Origin: an uncultured Clostridia bacterium
GTDB taxonomy: Bacteria; Bacillota; Clostridia; TANB77; CAG-508
NCBI GenBank assembly: GCA_949746675.1
Contig: CATKDT010000077.1
Span: forward strand, 1 to 33,116
Direction of reading: 5' to 3'
Length of the DNA stretch: 33,116 bases
A model generated the notes under the pieces. The model ran no database searches, was not told the origin of the DNA, and worked only from the letters and a program-made list of their open reading frames with translations. A program made the translations under genes and the position numbers. Shown here piece after piece: positions 22,964-31,870 of this stretch (within the stretch, counting starts at the first letter, position 1; each line of letters starts with the position of its first letter).

Positions 22964-23000
22964 AAAAAGTCCTTATTGAGGATATCAACAAGAACTTTTT
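22964..23000. terminator. Bidirectional terminator between convergent genes
   Basis: AAAGT-C-CTT-A-TTG pairs with CAA-C-AAG-A-ACTTT, with two mismatches. A runs lie on the left and T runs on the right, so it can stop transcripts from both sides. Confidence 0.65.
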
Positions 23001-23004
23001 ATAA

Positions 23005-24717
23005 TTAATTTAACTCTTTATTAATTAACTTCATTTCTTCGCTTCTCTTAATTTTTTGAGTAGTAGTTTTAATTAAAGGAACATCAGTAATAATAACATT
23101 TCTAATATATTTATATGCTGGCATTTGTTTATTAATGTTAGTTTTGATATCTTTTGATATTTTATCACAATAGAAATCATGTTTATCTATTTTGCTATTT
23201 TTATCAAAAGGGAAAGTATCTTTAAGTTTATCTTCATCATAAACTACTTTAGCATATAACACAACATCCTGATTACGAGACTGTTTATTATTATCAATAT
23301 ACCCAAAAACCATACTTTCAGTAACATAAGGCAATTTATTTATAAGAGTTTCAACTTCTTCTGGAAAAATCTTTTTACCATTTTTAAGAACAATCATATC
23401 TTTTTTTCTACCAGTAACAAAAACAAAACTATCCTCATCAATATAACCATAATCACCAGTATGAAACCACCCATCAACAATAACTTCATTAGTTGCCTTA
23501 TCATTTTTATAGTATCCAAGCATAATAGTTGGAGTTTTAGTAATAATTTCTCCAATGCCATCTTTATCAGGTTTATCAATTTTTATATCAACAGTAGGAA
23601 GCGGAAAGCCTATTGAGCCAACCTTTTTTTCAAAACTATTTTCACCAGCGATAACTGGAGCAGTTTCAGTTAATCCATAACCTTGATGAATATCAAATCC
23701 AAAATCATTATATCCTTGAAGAGTTTCTTCATCCATGGCAGCTCCACCACTAATAATAATTTTAAGCTTTCCTCCTAATCCATCAATAATAGACTTGAAT
23801 ACCAATCGTTTTATCAATATAGGAAAATGTCTAAATATTTTTCTCATACGATTGACAAGATTAGTCTTTCCTTGTTTTTCGATAGTTGTCCATATTTTTT
23901 TATACATAATTTCTAGCATAAGTGGAATACATACAAAACCAGTAATTTGATATTCTACTAAGTTTTTTTGGATATATTTTAGACCTTCACAAATAGCAAC
24001 AGTATATCCGCAAGAAGTACCAAATAGGAAAGTAGTAGTATTTTCAAAAGTATGATGAAGAGGCAAGAATGATAAAAATTTATCACTTTCTTTAATTTTT
24101 ATCATTTGACTTAAAGCATACAAGTCCATACAAATTGCATATTGGGAATGCATAACTGCTTTAGAGATAGAAGTTGTACCAGAAGTAAAAATCATTATAT
24201 ACATTTCATCTTCTTTAATTTTAACCTTATTATAACTATTATGATTATACTTTTTTCCATTTTCAAGTAGCTTATCAAAGTCACCATTATCAAACCCAAA
24301 GGTGTTAAATTTAGTATGTGAATTTTTATATGAATTAATTACATTCTCGTATGATTTAGAATAAAAAATTCCATCAGCCTCAGAACGCTCAATAAGAGAT
24401 ATAATTTCATTATCTGGAAGAGACTTATCAAGAGGTACAACACAAAGACCAGCAGTAGTAATTGCTAAGTATGAAACAAACCATTCATAACGATTATCAG
24501 CAATTATACAAATACGCTTTGAAGAACTTTTTAGCAATGCAGTACCAAGGTTTTCAATATCCTCAGCAAATTTTGCATAACTAATTTTCACATGTTCAGT
24601 ATCATCATGGTTTCTTTTATATTCAAAAGCAATATTTTCAGAATATTTGTTTTTGTATAAATCAACTAACTCTCTAAAGTTATTCAGTTTTTGTCCTTCA
24701 TAAAGCTTGTTTTTCAT
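23005..24717 (-). CDS. AMP-binding acyl-CoA synthetase (long-chain fatty acid ligase type)
   Basis: A 570-residue ANL-superfamily ligase. The adenylate P-loop is IMIFTSGTTSISKAVMHS, slightly off the usual TSGTTGxPKGV (Ser for Gly, Ala for Gly). Then come LPLHHTFE, the A5 motif GYGLTETAPV, the A7 motif GWFHTGDYGYID and the A8 hinge GRKKDMIVLKNGKKIFPEEVE. A C-terminal Lys lies in TTTQKIKRSEE, where the catalytic Lys is expected. It probably activates a fatty acid with ATP to acyl-AMP and then acyl-CoA; substrate length is not shown. The AAAGGA site lies 12-13 bases upstream of the ATG. It is divergently placed from a patatin-like lipase, which would release fatty acids, so the two may act in the same lipid turnover. 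Confidence 0.88.
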   Translation of the reverse strand: MKNKLYEGQKLNNFRELVDLYKNKYSENIAFEYKRNHDDTEHVKISYAKFAEDIENLGTALLKSSSKRICIIADNRYEWFVSYLAITTAGLCVVPLDKSLPDNEIISLIERSEADGIFYSKSYENVINSYKNSHTKFNTFGFDNGDFDKLLENGKKYNHNSYNKVKIKEDEMYIMIFTSGTTSISKAVMHSQYAICMDLYALSQMIKIKESDKFLSFLPLHHTFENTTTFLFGTSCGYTVAICEGLKYIQKNLVEYQITGFVCIPLMLEIMYKKIWTTIEKQGKTNLVNRMRKIFRHFPILIKRLVFKSIIDGLGGKLKIIISGGAAMDEETLQGYNDFGFDIHQGYGLTETAPVIAGENSFEKKVGSIGFPLPTVDIKIDKPDKDGIGEIITKTPTIMLGYYKNDKATNEVIVDGWFHTGDYGYIDEDSFVFVTGRKKDMIVLKNGKKIFPEEVETLINKLPYVTESMVFGYIDNNKQSRNQDVVLYAKVVYDEDKLKDTFPFDKNSKIDKHDFYCDKISKDIKTNINKQMPAYKYIRNVIITDVPLIKTTTQKIKRSEEMKLINKELN

Positions 24718-24961
24718 ATTTAGGCTAGTCCTTTCTATGTATAAATAGTTATGTTAAAATCTATAAAAATTACAAATCAATAATTAAATGCATTATATAA
24801 TAAAATTGCTTTAATTTCAAGAGATTTAGTAAAATAACATTAACATATAAAATTAGAAACGCTAACAAGCTAATACTTCAATATGAATTCACACAATTTA
24901 TAAAATTGAAATAAAATATATTAAGATAATTATTATCAAATATATTTTAAGGAGATATTTA
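24718..24961. other. Divergent intergenic region
   Basis: These 244 bases separate the acyl-CoA synthetase (minus) from the patatin gene (plus). The stretch is extremely AT rich. I see no convincing consensus promoter pair in either direction and no gene; both promoters presumably lie here. Confidence 0.4.
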
Positions 24962-25804
24962 ATGAAATTAGGGTTATCTCTAGCTGGTGGAGGAGTAAAA
25001 GGAGCAGCTCACATAGGAGTACTAAAAGCATTTGAGGAAAAGAATATACCTATTAATTATATATCAGGTACTTCATCAGGAAGTATAGTAAGTACATTGT
25101 ATGCTGTTGGATATAAGCCAGAAGAGATTTATCATATATTTAAGAAATATTGCAAGGAAATAAATTATGTAAGTATAGGAAATATACTAAAATTAGCACT
25201 AGGTTTAATTTTTAAAGGTGAAATTTTAATACAAGGACTAAACAACGGAAATAAGATTGAAGAGTTAATGAGAAAACTATGTAAAGCAAAAGGAATTACA
25301 AACATAAATCAGGTAAAAATGCCACTGCTTATGCCAAGTGTTGATTTACAAAATGGTAAAGTGTACATTTTTTCATCTAAAAAAAGTAGAAATCCAAATA
25401 CAGATAAGGTTGTTTATATAGATGATATGGATATAGCAAAAGCCGTTAGGGCTAGTTGTAGCTACCCAGGAGTATTTAGTCCATGTAAATATAAGGGAAG
25501 AGAACTAATTGACGGAGGAATTCGTGAAAATGTACCATGGAAAGAAACTAAACTTATGGGGGCAGATAAAGTAGTAAGTGTAATATTTGAAGAGGAACTT
25601 AAAGAATATGATTATATAAATATTATAGAAATTGTAAACTCATCAATTCACTTTTTATCACAAGAATTGGCTGATTATGAAATGTATGGAGCAGATGAAG
25701 TTATAAAAATAAAAACTAATCATATATCACTTTTAGATAGTAGTAAAATAGATTATTTATATAAATTAAGCTATAAAATCGCGATGGAAGTTATAGAGAA
25801 ATAA
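24962..25804 (+). CDS. Patatin-like phospholipase (RssA/YchK type)
   Basis: A 280-residue cytoplasmic lipid acyl hydrolase. The oxyanion-hole glycines are in SLAGGGVKGAAHIGVL, the nucleophile Ser is in GTSSG (GxSxG), and the catalytic Asp is in LIDGGIREN, so the Ser-Asp dyad is complete. ASCSYPGVFSP is the usual block between them. AAGGAGATATTT precedes the ATG. Substrate is unknown; bacterial members act on phospholipids or acylglycerols. No signal peptide is present. Confidence 0.9.
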   Translation: MKLGLSLAGGGVKGAAHIGVLKAFEEKNIPINYISGTSSGSIVSTLYAVGYKPEEIYHIFKKYCKEINYVSIGNILKLALGLIFKGEILIQGLNNGNKIEELMRKLCKAKGITNINQVKMPLLMPSVDLQNGKVYIFSSKKSRNPNTDKVVYIDDMDIAKAVRASCSYPGVFSPCKYKGRELIDGGIRENVPWKETKLMGADKVVSVIFEEELKEYDYINIIEIVNSSIHFLSQELADYEMYGADEVIKIKTNHISLLDSSKIDYLYKLSYKIAMEVIEK

Positions 25805-25833
25805 CTGTATTCTAAAGAATATAGTTATTTTTT
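25801..25833 (+). terminator. Terminator overlapping the patatin gene stop codon
   Basis: ATAACTGTATTC pairs with GAATATAGTTAT (one G-T) around TAAA and is followed by TTTTTT; the TAA stop is inside the 5' arm. Confidence 0.9.
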
Positions 25834-25864
25834 ACCTTAAAAACAACTTTTTTTATCAAATCTC

Positions 25865-25893
25865 TTGACAAATGGATAAAAAAGGTGTAAAGT
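25865..25893 (+). promoter_or_regulatory. Promoter of the ylxM-ffh operon
   Basis: TTGACA (25865-25870), 17 bases, TAAAGT (25888-25893). The TTGACAAATGG start of this promoter is also present at the pth promoter. Directly downstream, GTAAAG/CTTTAC and TATGCTTT/AAAGCATA are two mutually exclusive hairpins in the 5' leader. Confidence 0.6.
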
Positions 25894-25959
25894 ATATATG
25901 CTTTACATTTAAAGCACAAAGCATATTTAAGATTAAAGTGTGCAAAAAGGAGAAAGTTA

Positions 25960-26307
25960 ATGGAAAAACATATTGAAATAAGCATACTATGGCAGATATA
26001 TGGAAAACTTTTAACTGAAAAACAATACAATGCTTTAAATGACTATTATAATGAAGATTTATCCTTAGCAGAAATTGCAGAACAGTATGATATATCAAGG
26101 CAAGCAGTAAGGGACATCATTAAGAAAGGAGAGCAAAACCTATTCGAATACGAAAAGGTACTACACATTATGAAAAGAACACAAGAAAATGAAAAAACAA
26201 TTCAATTAGTACTTTCACAATTAAGCGAACTAAAAGATACATCATCAGATAAAAAAATTGAAAAAGTATTAAATGAAGTACAAAAAGAATTAAGCTATAT
26301 AGTTTAA
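25960..26307 (+). CDS. ylxM: YlxM-family SRP-associated helix-turn-helix protein
   Basis: A 115-residue UPF0122 protein. The N-terminal helices (ILWQIYGKLLTEKQYNALNDYY) lead to a sigma-70-region-4-like helix-turn-helix (SLAEIAEQYDISRQAVRDIIKKGE), the family signature. YlxM stimulates the Ffh/FtsY GTPases in Streptococcus. The C-terminal 40 residues are helical and charged. AAAAGGAGAAAG precedes the ATG. The gene lies just before ffh as in most Firmicutes. Confidence 0.93.
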   Translation: MEKHIEISILWQIYGKLLTEKQYNALNDYYNEDLSLAEIAEQYDISRQAVRDIIKKGEQNLFEYEKVLHIMKRTQENEKTIQLVLSQLSELKDTSSDKKIEKVLNEVQKELSYIV

Positions 26308-26367
26308 ATCTAATGTATTAACACTTTATACAAAAGAATATAAATTACATACAAGGAGGAAAAATAA

Positions 26368-27756
26368 ATGGCCTTTGAAGGACTATCAGAAAAGCTACAA
26401 GCATTTACACGAAAACTTGGGGGAAAAGCAAGAATAACAGAATCAGATTTAAATGAAATGCTTAGAGAGGTTAAACTTGCATTACTAGAAGCTGATGTCA
26501 ATTATAAAGTAGTAAAAGAATTTATTACAAATATACACGACAAAGCACTAGGACAAGATGTATTAAAATCATTAACACCAGGGCAACAAGTAGTAAAGAT
26601 TGTTAAAGATGAATTGATAGAACTTCTAGGTGGAACTGATAGCAAGATAGCTTTTACACCTAATCCTCCAACAGTAGTAATGTTAGTAGGACTTCAAGGT
26701 TCAGGAAAAACAACAACAGCAGGAAAACTTGCAAATTTACTTAGAAAACAAGGAAAGAGCCCACTACTTGTAGCTTGCGACGTATATAGACCAGCCGCAA
26801 TAAAACAATTACAAGTAGTAGGAAAAGAACTTGGAATTCCAGTATATGCAAATGAAGCTGAAAAAGACGTTGTAAAAATAGCAAAGCAAGCTAAAGAGAT
26901 AGCAATAAGTAAGTTAAACGATATAGTATTAATTGATACAGCAGGTAGACTTCAAATTGACGAAACTCTAATGCAAGAATTAAAAGACCTAAAATCAAAT
27001 CTAAAACCACATGAAATACTATTAGTGGTAGACTCAATGACAGGACAAGAAGCAGTAAACATAGCAACAAAATTCAATGAAGATCTTGGAATTGATGGGA
27101 TTATATTAACAAAACTAGATGGTGACTCACGTGGTGGTGCTGCAATATCAGTAAAAAAAGTTACAGGAAAACCTATAAAGTATGCGGGTACAGGCGAAAA
27201 ATTAAATGAAATTGAAGAATTTCATCCAGACAGAATGGCATCAAGAATACTTGGAATGGGAGACATGCTTTCAATTATAGAACAAGCAGAGGAAAAATTT
27301 GATTTAGAAGAAGCAGAAAAATTAGAGAAAAAGTTTAAGAAAAATAAAGACTTAGACTTAAATGATTATCTAGCACAATTAAAACAAGTAAAAAAGATGG
27401 GCTCATTTTCATCATTATTAAAAATGATACCAGGAATGAGCAAATATAATATCAATGTTGATGACAATGAATTTAACAAAATTGAAGCAATAATATCTTC
27501 AATGACAAATGCAGAAAGAGAAAATCCTAAACTATTAAATGCAACAAGAAGAATACGTATTGCAAATGGTTCAGGAACTCAAGTACAAGACATTAACAAA
27601 TTTATGAAATCATTTGAACTTACACAAGATATGATGCGCAAGATGAGAAAAGGAAATATGGATCCTAGAATGAAGAAAATGATGAAAAGCATGGATCTTG
27701 ATTTAGACAATATGACAGAAGAAGACTTAAAAGAACTAGAAAACAAATTAAAATAA
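26368..27756 (+). CDS. ffh: Signal recognition particle protein Ffh (SRP54)
   Basis: A 462-residue GTPase that binds signal sequences of nascent membrane proteins and the SRP RNA. The N domain (1-95) is followed by the G domain with GLQGSGKTTTAGKLA (G1), DVYRPAAIKQL, DTAGRL (G3), TKLDGDSRGGA (G4/G5) and GTGEKLNEIEEFHPDRMASRILGMGD. The Met-rich M domain follows (MIPGMSK, then the RNA-binding RRIRIANGSG). Length and order are standard. AAGGAGGAAA precedes the ATG. No SRP RNA gene is seen nearby. Confidence 0.97.
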   Translation: MAFEGLSEKLQAFTRKLGGKARITESDLNEMLREVKLALLEADVNYKVVKEFITNIHDKALGQDVLKSLTPGQQVVKIVKDELIELLGGTDSKIAFTPNPPTVVMLVGLQGSGKTTTAGKLANLLRKQGKSPLLVACDVYRPAAIKQLQVVGKELGIPVYANEAEKDVVKIAKQAKEIAISKLNDIVLIDTAGRLQIDETLMQELKDLKSNLKPHEILLVVDSMTGQEAVNIATKFNEDLGIDGIILTKLDGDSRGGAAISVKKVTGKPIKYAGTGEKLNEIEEFHPDRMASRILGMGDMLSIIEQAEEKFDLEEAEKLEKKFKKNKDLDLNDYLAQLKQVKKMGSFSSLLKMIPGMSKYNINVDDNEFNKIEAIISSMTNAERENPKLLNATRRIRIANGSGTQVQDINKFMKSFELTQDMMRKMRKGNMDPRMKKMMKSMDLDLDNMTEEDLKELENKLK

Positions 27757-27810
27757 TTCGAAAAATTCGGACGAAGAAAATGCTTAATAAAATCATAATT
27801 TGACGAATTA

Positions 27811-27883
27811 TACTAAAATAGTTAAATATTATAGTAATGAACAAAAAGTTTAGTAACAACAAGAAATACAGTAAATTGTTCAT
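27811..27883 (+). promoter_or_regulatory. Structured leader of the rpsP operon
   Basis: The 174-base gap between ffh and rpsP contains two hairpins: TACTA-A-AATA / TATT-A-TAGTA (27811-27835), and ATGAACAA (27837-27844) with TTGTTCAT (27876-27883). A possible -35 TTGACG at 27800-27805 and TAAATA at 27823-27828, 17 bases apart, would start a transcript here. The hairpins may tune rpsP expression. Confidence 0.35.
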
Positions 27884-27930
27884 ATACCAATATTTTATAA
27901 ATTTTTATAAATAATTAGGAGGTGAAAAAT

Positions 27931-28167
27931 ATGGTAAAAATTAGATTAAAAAGGGTTGGAGCAAAAAAAGCACCTTTTTATCACATTGTAGTAGCTGACT
28001 CAAGATCAGCAAGAGATGGCAAAATAATTGAACAAATAGGAACATTTAACCCAATGACAGATCCAGAAACAATAACACTTGATGCAGAAAAAGTTAACAA
28101 ATGGATACAAAATGGAGCACAACCAACTGATACAGTAAAAGCTTTAATAAAAAAAGCTACAAAATAA
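27931..28167 (+). CDS. rpsP: 30S ribosomal protein S16
   Basis: A 78-residue S16. [30 protein letters not shown] is the family N-terminus, followed by [10 protein letters not shown] and [18 protein letters not shown]. The ORF track begins at GTG 27922, inside the ribosome site AGGAGGTGA; ATG 27931 is the real start. It opens the rpsP-khpA-rimM-trmD-rplS block. Confidence 0.97.
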   Translation: MVKIRLKRVGAKKAPFYHIVVADSRSARDGKIIEQIGTFNPMTDPETITLDAEKVNKWIQNGAQPTDTVKALIKKATK

Positions 28168-28190
28168 TGCATTAAGGGGGAAAGAGCAAA

Positions 28191-28421
28191 ATGGACAATA
28201 TCTTAAAAACAATCATTGAAAATCTTGTTGATGACAAAGAAGCCATTTCAATTGAAAAACATGAAGATGGAAATAGAGTAACATTTAATGTAAAAGTTGC
28301 ACAAAATGAGATGGGGAAAGTTATTGGAAGACAAGGAAAGATTGCACATTCAATAAGAACTCTTATGAAATCTGTAGGAGCAAGAGAACAAAAGAAAGTA
28401 GACATAGAATTTCTAGATTAA
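28191..28421 (+). CDS. khpA: KH-domain RNA-binding protein KhpA (YlqC)
   Basis: A 76-residue KH-domain protein. VIGRQGKIAHSIRTLMKSVG carries the GxxG loop (GRQG) that contacts RNA. KhpA works with KhpB as a small RNA chaperone in Gram-positives and affects cell division and sRNA stability. AAGGGGGAAAG precedes the ATG. Its place between rpsP and rimM is conserved. Confidence 0.94.
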   Translation: MDNILKTIIENLVDDKEAISIEKHEDGNRVTFNVKVAQNEMGKVIGRQGKIAHSIRTLMKSVGAREQKKVDIEFLD

Positions 28422-28449
28422 TACTTTATATAAAAGGAATTGATATACT

Positions 28450-28911
28450 ATGATGGAAATTGGAAAAGTTGTAAATACTTTTGGGATAAAGGGCGAGATA
28501 AAAGTTTTACCTTATGTAAGCTATATGGAAAAAGTAAAAACAATCTATATAGCAAAGAAAAAAATGGAGATAGAAAAAATTCGATTTCAGAAGAATGTAT
28601 CTATAATAAAAATAAAGGGAATAGATGATATAAACCTTGTAGAAGAATATATAGGACAAACAGTTGAGATGGAAGAAATTGATGCTCCAAAGCTTCCAAA
28701 AGGAACATACTATATTAAAGATTTAATAGGAATAGATGTTGTAACTGAAGAAGGTGAACTTCTAGGAAAGTTAGACAATGTAATTACAACTGGTGCAAAT
28801 GATGTATATCAAGTAGGAAAAATATTACTTCCTGCAATAAAAGAAGTTATAAAGGACATTGATTTAGAAAGTAAAAGAATGACAGTTCACATTATAAAAG
28901 GGTTAATTTAG
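28450..28911 (+). CDS. rimM: 16S rRNA processing protein RimM
   Basis: A 153-residue 30S assembly factor that binds S19. The N-terminal barrel starts MEIGKVVNTFGIKGEIKVLPY and the PRC-barrel follows (GTYYIKDLIGIDVVTEEGELLGKLDNVITTGANDVYQV). Two ATGs in tandem (28450 and 28453) could start it; AAAGGAATTG is upstream, and 28453 would give the more usual M-E-I-G start. It ends with TAG. The protein is at the short end of the family range but complete. A second ORF in the track at 28440 is a shadow frame. Confidence 0.93.
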   Translation: MMEIGKVVNTFGIKGEIKVLPYVSYMEKVKTIYIAKKKMEIEKIRFQKNVSIIKIKGIDDINLVEEYIGQTVEMEEIDAPKLPKGTYYIKDLIGIDVVTEEGELLGKLDNVITTGANDVYQVGKILLPAIKEVIKDIDLESKRMTVHIIKGLI

Positions 28912-29003
28912 ATATAATTTGACGACAGAGTGAAATAGATTGAATTTGACATATAAATTTAATTAACAAAAAACAAACTAAGTGAGCGAAAGGCATAATC
29001 AAA
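28912..29003 (+). promoter_or_regulatory. rimM-trmD gap with partial structured-repeat ends
   Basis: The gap starts with AATTTGACGACAGAGTG, like the left end of the repeat before ricT (ATTTGACGAACGTG), and ends with CTAAGTGAGCGAAAGG, like the repeat tail, followed by the trmD start. No strong hairpin remains between them. It may be a degenerate copy. Confidence 0.35.
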
Positions 29004-29720
29004 ATGAAATTTGATGTTTTAACTTTATTTCCCGAGATGTTTACTTCTGTGAAAGAAAGCATAATTGGAAGAGCTATAAAAAACAACTTAATAGAGCTTA
29101 ATACTATCAATATACGTGATTTTTCGACAGATAAACACAAACATGTTGATGACACACCATATGGTGGTGGAGCTGGAATGATTATAAATCCAACTGTTGT
29201 ATATGAAGCTTACAAATCTATTAAAGATAGAGAAAATGCAAAAGTTATATATTTATCACCAAAAGGAAAAACATTAAACCAAGAAAAAGTAGTCAAACTT
29301 GCTAAAGAAGAACATTTAATTTTATTATGTGGACACTACGAAGGAATAGACGAAAGAGTTCTAAAAAAGATAGTTGATGAGGAAATATCAATAGGAGATT
29401 ATGTATTAACAGGAGGAGAACTTCCAGCAATGTGTTTAATAGATGCAGTTGCAAGATATGTACCGAATGTTCTAAATGAGGATTCTATTATGGAAGAAAC
29501 ATTTTCAAATAATCTATTAGAATATCCTCAATACACAAGACCATTAGAATTTGAAAATGAAAAAGTACCAGAGGTACTCGTTTCAGGAAATCATCAAGAA
29601 ATTGAAAAATGGCGATATAATCAATCATTGATTGAAACATATACGAAAAGACCAGAACTTTTAAATAAAGACCAAAAAGAACAAGTAAAAAAAGTATTTG
29701 CTCAAAAATTAGAAAATTAA
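29004..29720 (+). CDS. trmD: tRNA (guanine-N1-)-methyltransferase
   Basis: A 238-residue SPOUT methyltransferase that makes m1G37 in tRNA with S-adenosylmethionine. [13 protein letters not shown] starts it, [12 protein letters not shown] follows, and the knot region includes [13 protein letters not shown] and [26 protein letters not shown], the SAM-binding part. The C-terminal domain has [25 protein letters not shown]. Length is standard. GCGAAAGG is the ribosome site, with somewhat long spacing to the ATG. Confidence 0.97.
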   Translation: MKFDVLTLFPEMFTSVKESIIGRAIKNNLIELNTINIRDFSTDKHKHVDDTPYGGGAGMIINPTVVYEAYKSIKDRENAKVIYLSPKGKTLNQEKVVKLAKEEHLILLCGHYEGIDERVLKKIVDEEISIGDYVLTGGELPAMCLIDAVARYVPNVLNEDSIMEETFSNNLLEYPQYTRPLEFENEKVPEVLVSGNHQEIEKWRYNQSLIETYTKRPELLNKDQKEQVKKVFAQKLEN

Positions 29721-29740
29721 ATTTAAGAAAGGAGTTAATA

Positions 29741-30301
29741 ATGGACGTTATTAAATCAATTGAACACGAACAATTAAAAAGCAAAGTTCCTGATATTAAA
29801 GTTGGTGATACAATAAGAGTTCATCAAAGAATTAAAGAAGGAAACAGAGAAAGAATCCAAGTTTTTGAAGGTATAGTAATCAAAAAACAAAATGGTGGAT
29901 TAAATGAAACATTTACAGTAAGAAGAGTTGCTTATGGAGTTGGAGTTGAAAAAACATTCTTAATTCACTCTCCATTAGTTGAAAAAGTTGAACTTGTAAG
30001 AGTAGGAAAGGTACGTAGAGCTAAATTATACTACCTAAGAGACAGAGTAGGAAAAGCTGCTAAAACTAAGGAAAACGTAGGAGCAGACTTAAAGAGAGAG
30101 GATGTTGTAGTTAAAGAAGAAATGCCAGTTGAAGAAACTAAAACAAAATCAGAAGAAACAACTACAACAGAGGCAAAAACAGAAGCTACTGAAACAGTAG
30201 AAGAAGTTAAAGAAGTAGTTGAAAAAGCTGAAGAGGCTAAGACAGAAGAAAAAGTAGAAGATAAAAAAGAAGAAGCAAAAGCTGATAAAGAAAACAAATA
30301 A
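29741..30301 (+). CDS. rplS: 50S ribosomal protein L19 with acidic C-terminal tail
   Basis: A 186-residue L19. The first 115-120 residues are a normal L19 ([73 protein letters not shown]). The last 65-70 residues are an added low-complexity tail rich in Glu, Lys, Thr, Val and Ala (for example [19 protein letters not shown]), which most L19 proteins lack. AAAGGAG precedes the ATG. A strong terminator ends the operon. Confidence 0.95.
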   Translation: MDVIKSIEHEQLKSKVPDIKVGDTIRVHQRIKEGNRERIQVFEGIVIKKQNGGLNETFTVRRVAYGVGVEKTFLIHSPLVEKVELVRVGKVRRAKLYYLRDRVGKAAKTKENVGADLKREDVVVKEEMPVEETKTKSEETTTTEAKTEATETVEEVKEVVEKAEEAKTEEKVEDKKEEAKADKENK

Positions 30302-30312
30302 TGGATTAATAA

Positions 30313-30346
30313 AAAAAGGACTCAGGGCTACAACCCTGAGTTTTTA
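30313..30346. terminator. Bidirectional terminator between rplS and spoVAEb
   Basis: ACTCAGGG (30320-30327) pairs with CCCTGAGT (30334-30341). T5 follows on plus and a T7 run on minus, so it serves both convergent operons. Confidence 0.92.
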
Positions 30347-30367
30347 TTGATTTAGCAAGCTTTTAAC

Positions 30368-30754
30368 TTATTGTTTCTTAATCTTAGGTTTTGATACTAA
30401 TGAAGCAATATATCCAAAGAACACAGCAGCAGCAATTCCACCAGCAGAAGCTTTAACACCTCCAATAAATGCACCAAGTAAGCCTTGATCTTTTACAGCT
30501 TCCATTGCACCCTTTGCAAGGTTAGCTCCAAAACCTGTAAGGGGTACAGTAGCACCACAACCTGCAAAATCAATAAGTTTTTTATATAATCCAAGTCCAC
30601 CAAGGATAACACCAACAGTAACATAAATAACTAAAATTCTTGCAGGAGTAAGTTTAGTTTTATCAATAAGAATTTGACCAATTATACAAATTATACCACC
30701 AATAATAAAACAATAAAGCATTTTCATCCAGTCAATACTTTGAAAAAAATCCAT
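30368..30754 (-). CDS. spoVAE: Stage V sporulation protein AE (SpoVAEb)
   Basis: A 128-residue membrane protein of the spore inner-membrane SpoVA channel, which moves Ca-dipicolinate during sporulation and germination. Several membrane helices are visible (LYCFIIGGIICIIGQIL, ILVIYVTVGVILGGLGL, GGIAAAVFFGYIASLV), with the family block KLIDFAGCGATVPLTGFGANLAKGAMEAVKDQGLLGAF. The track ORF begins 32 codons earlier, but that extension runs over the spoVAD end; the ATG at 30752-30754 has GAGGAAAAGAG upstream and is chosen. Last gene of the operon. Confidence 0.93.
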   Translation of the reverse strand: MDFFQSIDWMKMLYCFIIGGIICIIGQILIDKTKLTPARILVIYVTVGVILGGLGLYKKLIDFAGCGATVPLTGFGANLAKGAMEAVKDQGLLGAFIGGVKASAGGIAAAVFFGYIASLVSKPKIKKQ

Positions 30755-30782
30755 AATTTCTCTTTTCCTCGCTTTCAGCAAA

Positions 30783-31788
30783 TTACATTTCAATAGAAAT
30801 AGCATGCGCAATTCCAGGAATACTCTCGCTTTGTTGAGAAGAAGTAGCATTCATTAAAGCGCCAGTAGCAATTAAAAGTAATTTCCTAATTTGTTTCTCT
30901 TTCATAAGCTTATACCAATATCCTGAAAAGACAGTTGCAATACAAGCACAACCACTACCACCAGAATGAGTATCCTGATTTTCTTTATCAAACATAAGTA
31001 CACCACAGTCATTATAATTGTTAGAAATATCATAACCTTTGTCACGAGCTAAATCAATAAGAATATCTTTACCAACATAACCCAAATCACCAGTAACAAT
31101 TGCATCATAATAATCAGGTGTACGTCCAGTATCCTCAAAATGAGTACAAAGTGTGGAAAGTGCAGCAGGAGCCATAGCAGCACCCATATTATTAGCATCT
31201 TTAATACCAAGGTCAGTAATAACACCGTGGAGTAACATGTGTTATAAAAGGACCATCTCCCATTTTATTTAAAACAGCAGCTCCAGCACCCGTTACAGTC
31301 CATTGACTTGTAGGAGTACGTTGATTTCCAAGCTCAAGTGGAAATCTAAATTGCTTTTCAGCACTACAAAAATGCGAAGAAGTAGCACATAAGATATTAT
31401 TACATGCTGTGCTATCAATAAAGACTGAACCTAAAATCAAACCCTCAACAAAAGTAGAGCAAGCACCGAAAACTCCAAAGAATGGAATGTTACTTTCACG
31501 AAGTCCAAACGATGATGAAATACATTGATTTAACAAATCACCAGCAAATAAATAATCAATATCTTTTGCAGAAACCCCAGCCTTTGCCAAAACAGTATTA
31601 CATGCTTCTTTAATAAATTTACTTTCAGCTTTTTCCCATGTTTTTTCACCCCAAAATTCATCATTAATACAAGTATCAAAATATTCAGCAAGAGGTCCAT
31701 TTGATTCCTTTGGACCAACAATAGATGCAGTATTAAGTATATTAGCTGGATTATCAAGCTTTAATGTATTTAAACCTAATTTTTTCAT
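30783..31788 (-). pseudogene. spoVAD: Stage V sporulation protein AD, split by a +1 frameshift
   Basis: Two track ORFs together make one SpoVAD of about 335 residues, a thiolase-fold protein that binds dipicolinic acid. The N-terminal part (31788 down to about 31230) contains NTASIVGPKESNGPL, GDLLNQCISSSFG and FGVFGACSTFVEGL. It ends at GPFITHVTPRCYY and a stop. The C-terminal part resumes in the +1 frame with GVITDLGIKDANNMGAAMAPAA and continues through HSGGSGCACIATVFSGYWY. Reading CCACGGTG on the minus strand as CCAGGTG (dropping one C, near plus position 31227) restores THVTPGVITDLGIKD. No convincing programmed-shift signal is present, so a mutation or an assembly error is likely. AAAGGATTTTTAT precedes the ATG. 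Confidence 0.85.
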
Positions 31789-31870
31789 ATAAAAATCCTT
31801 TCAAATTTGCTTAAAGTTTTAAAATTACTAAGCAAAAACATAGACAAATTAATTGAAGAAATAAAATTCC

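Noticed and set aside
28440-28628. 62-aa ORF at the start of rimM
   Set aside because: Out of frame with rimM, which has a clear family match over the same bases.
30368-30850. Long form of SpoVAEb (160 aa)
   Set aside because: The first 32 residues are encoded over the spoVAD end and lack family similarity; the ATG at 30754 has a proper ribosome site.
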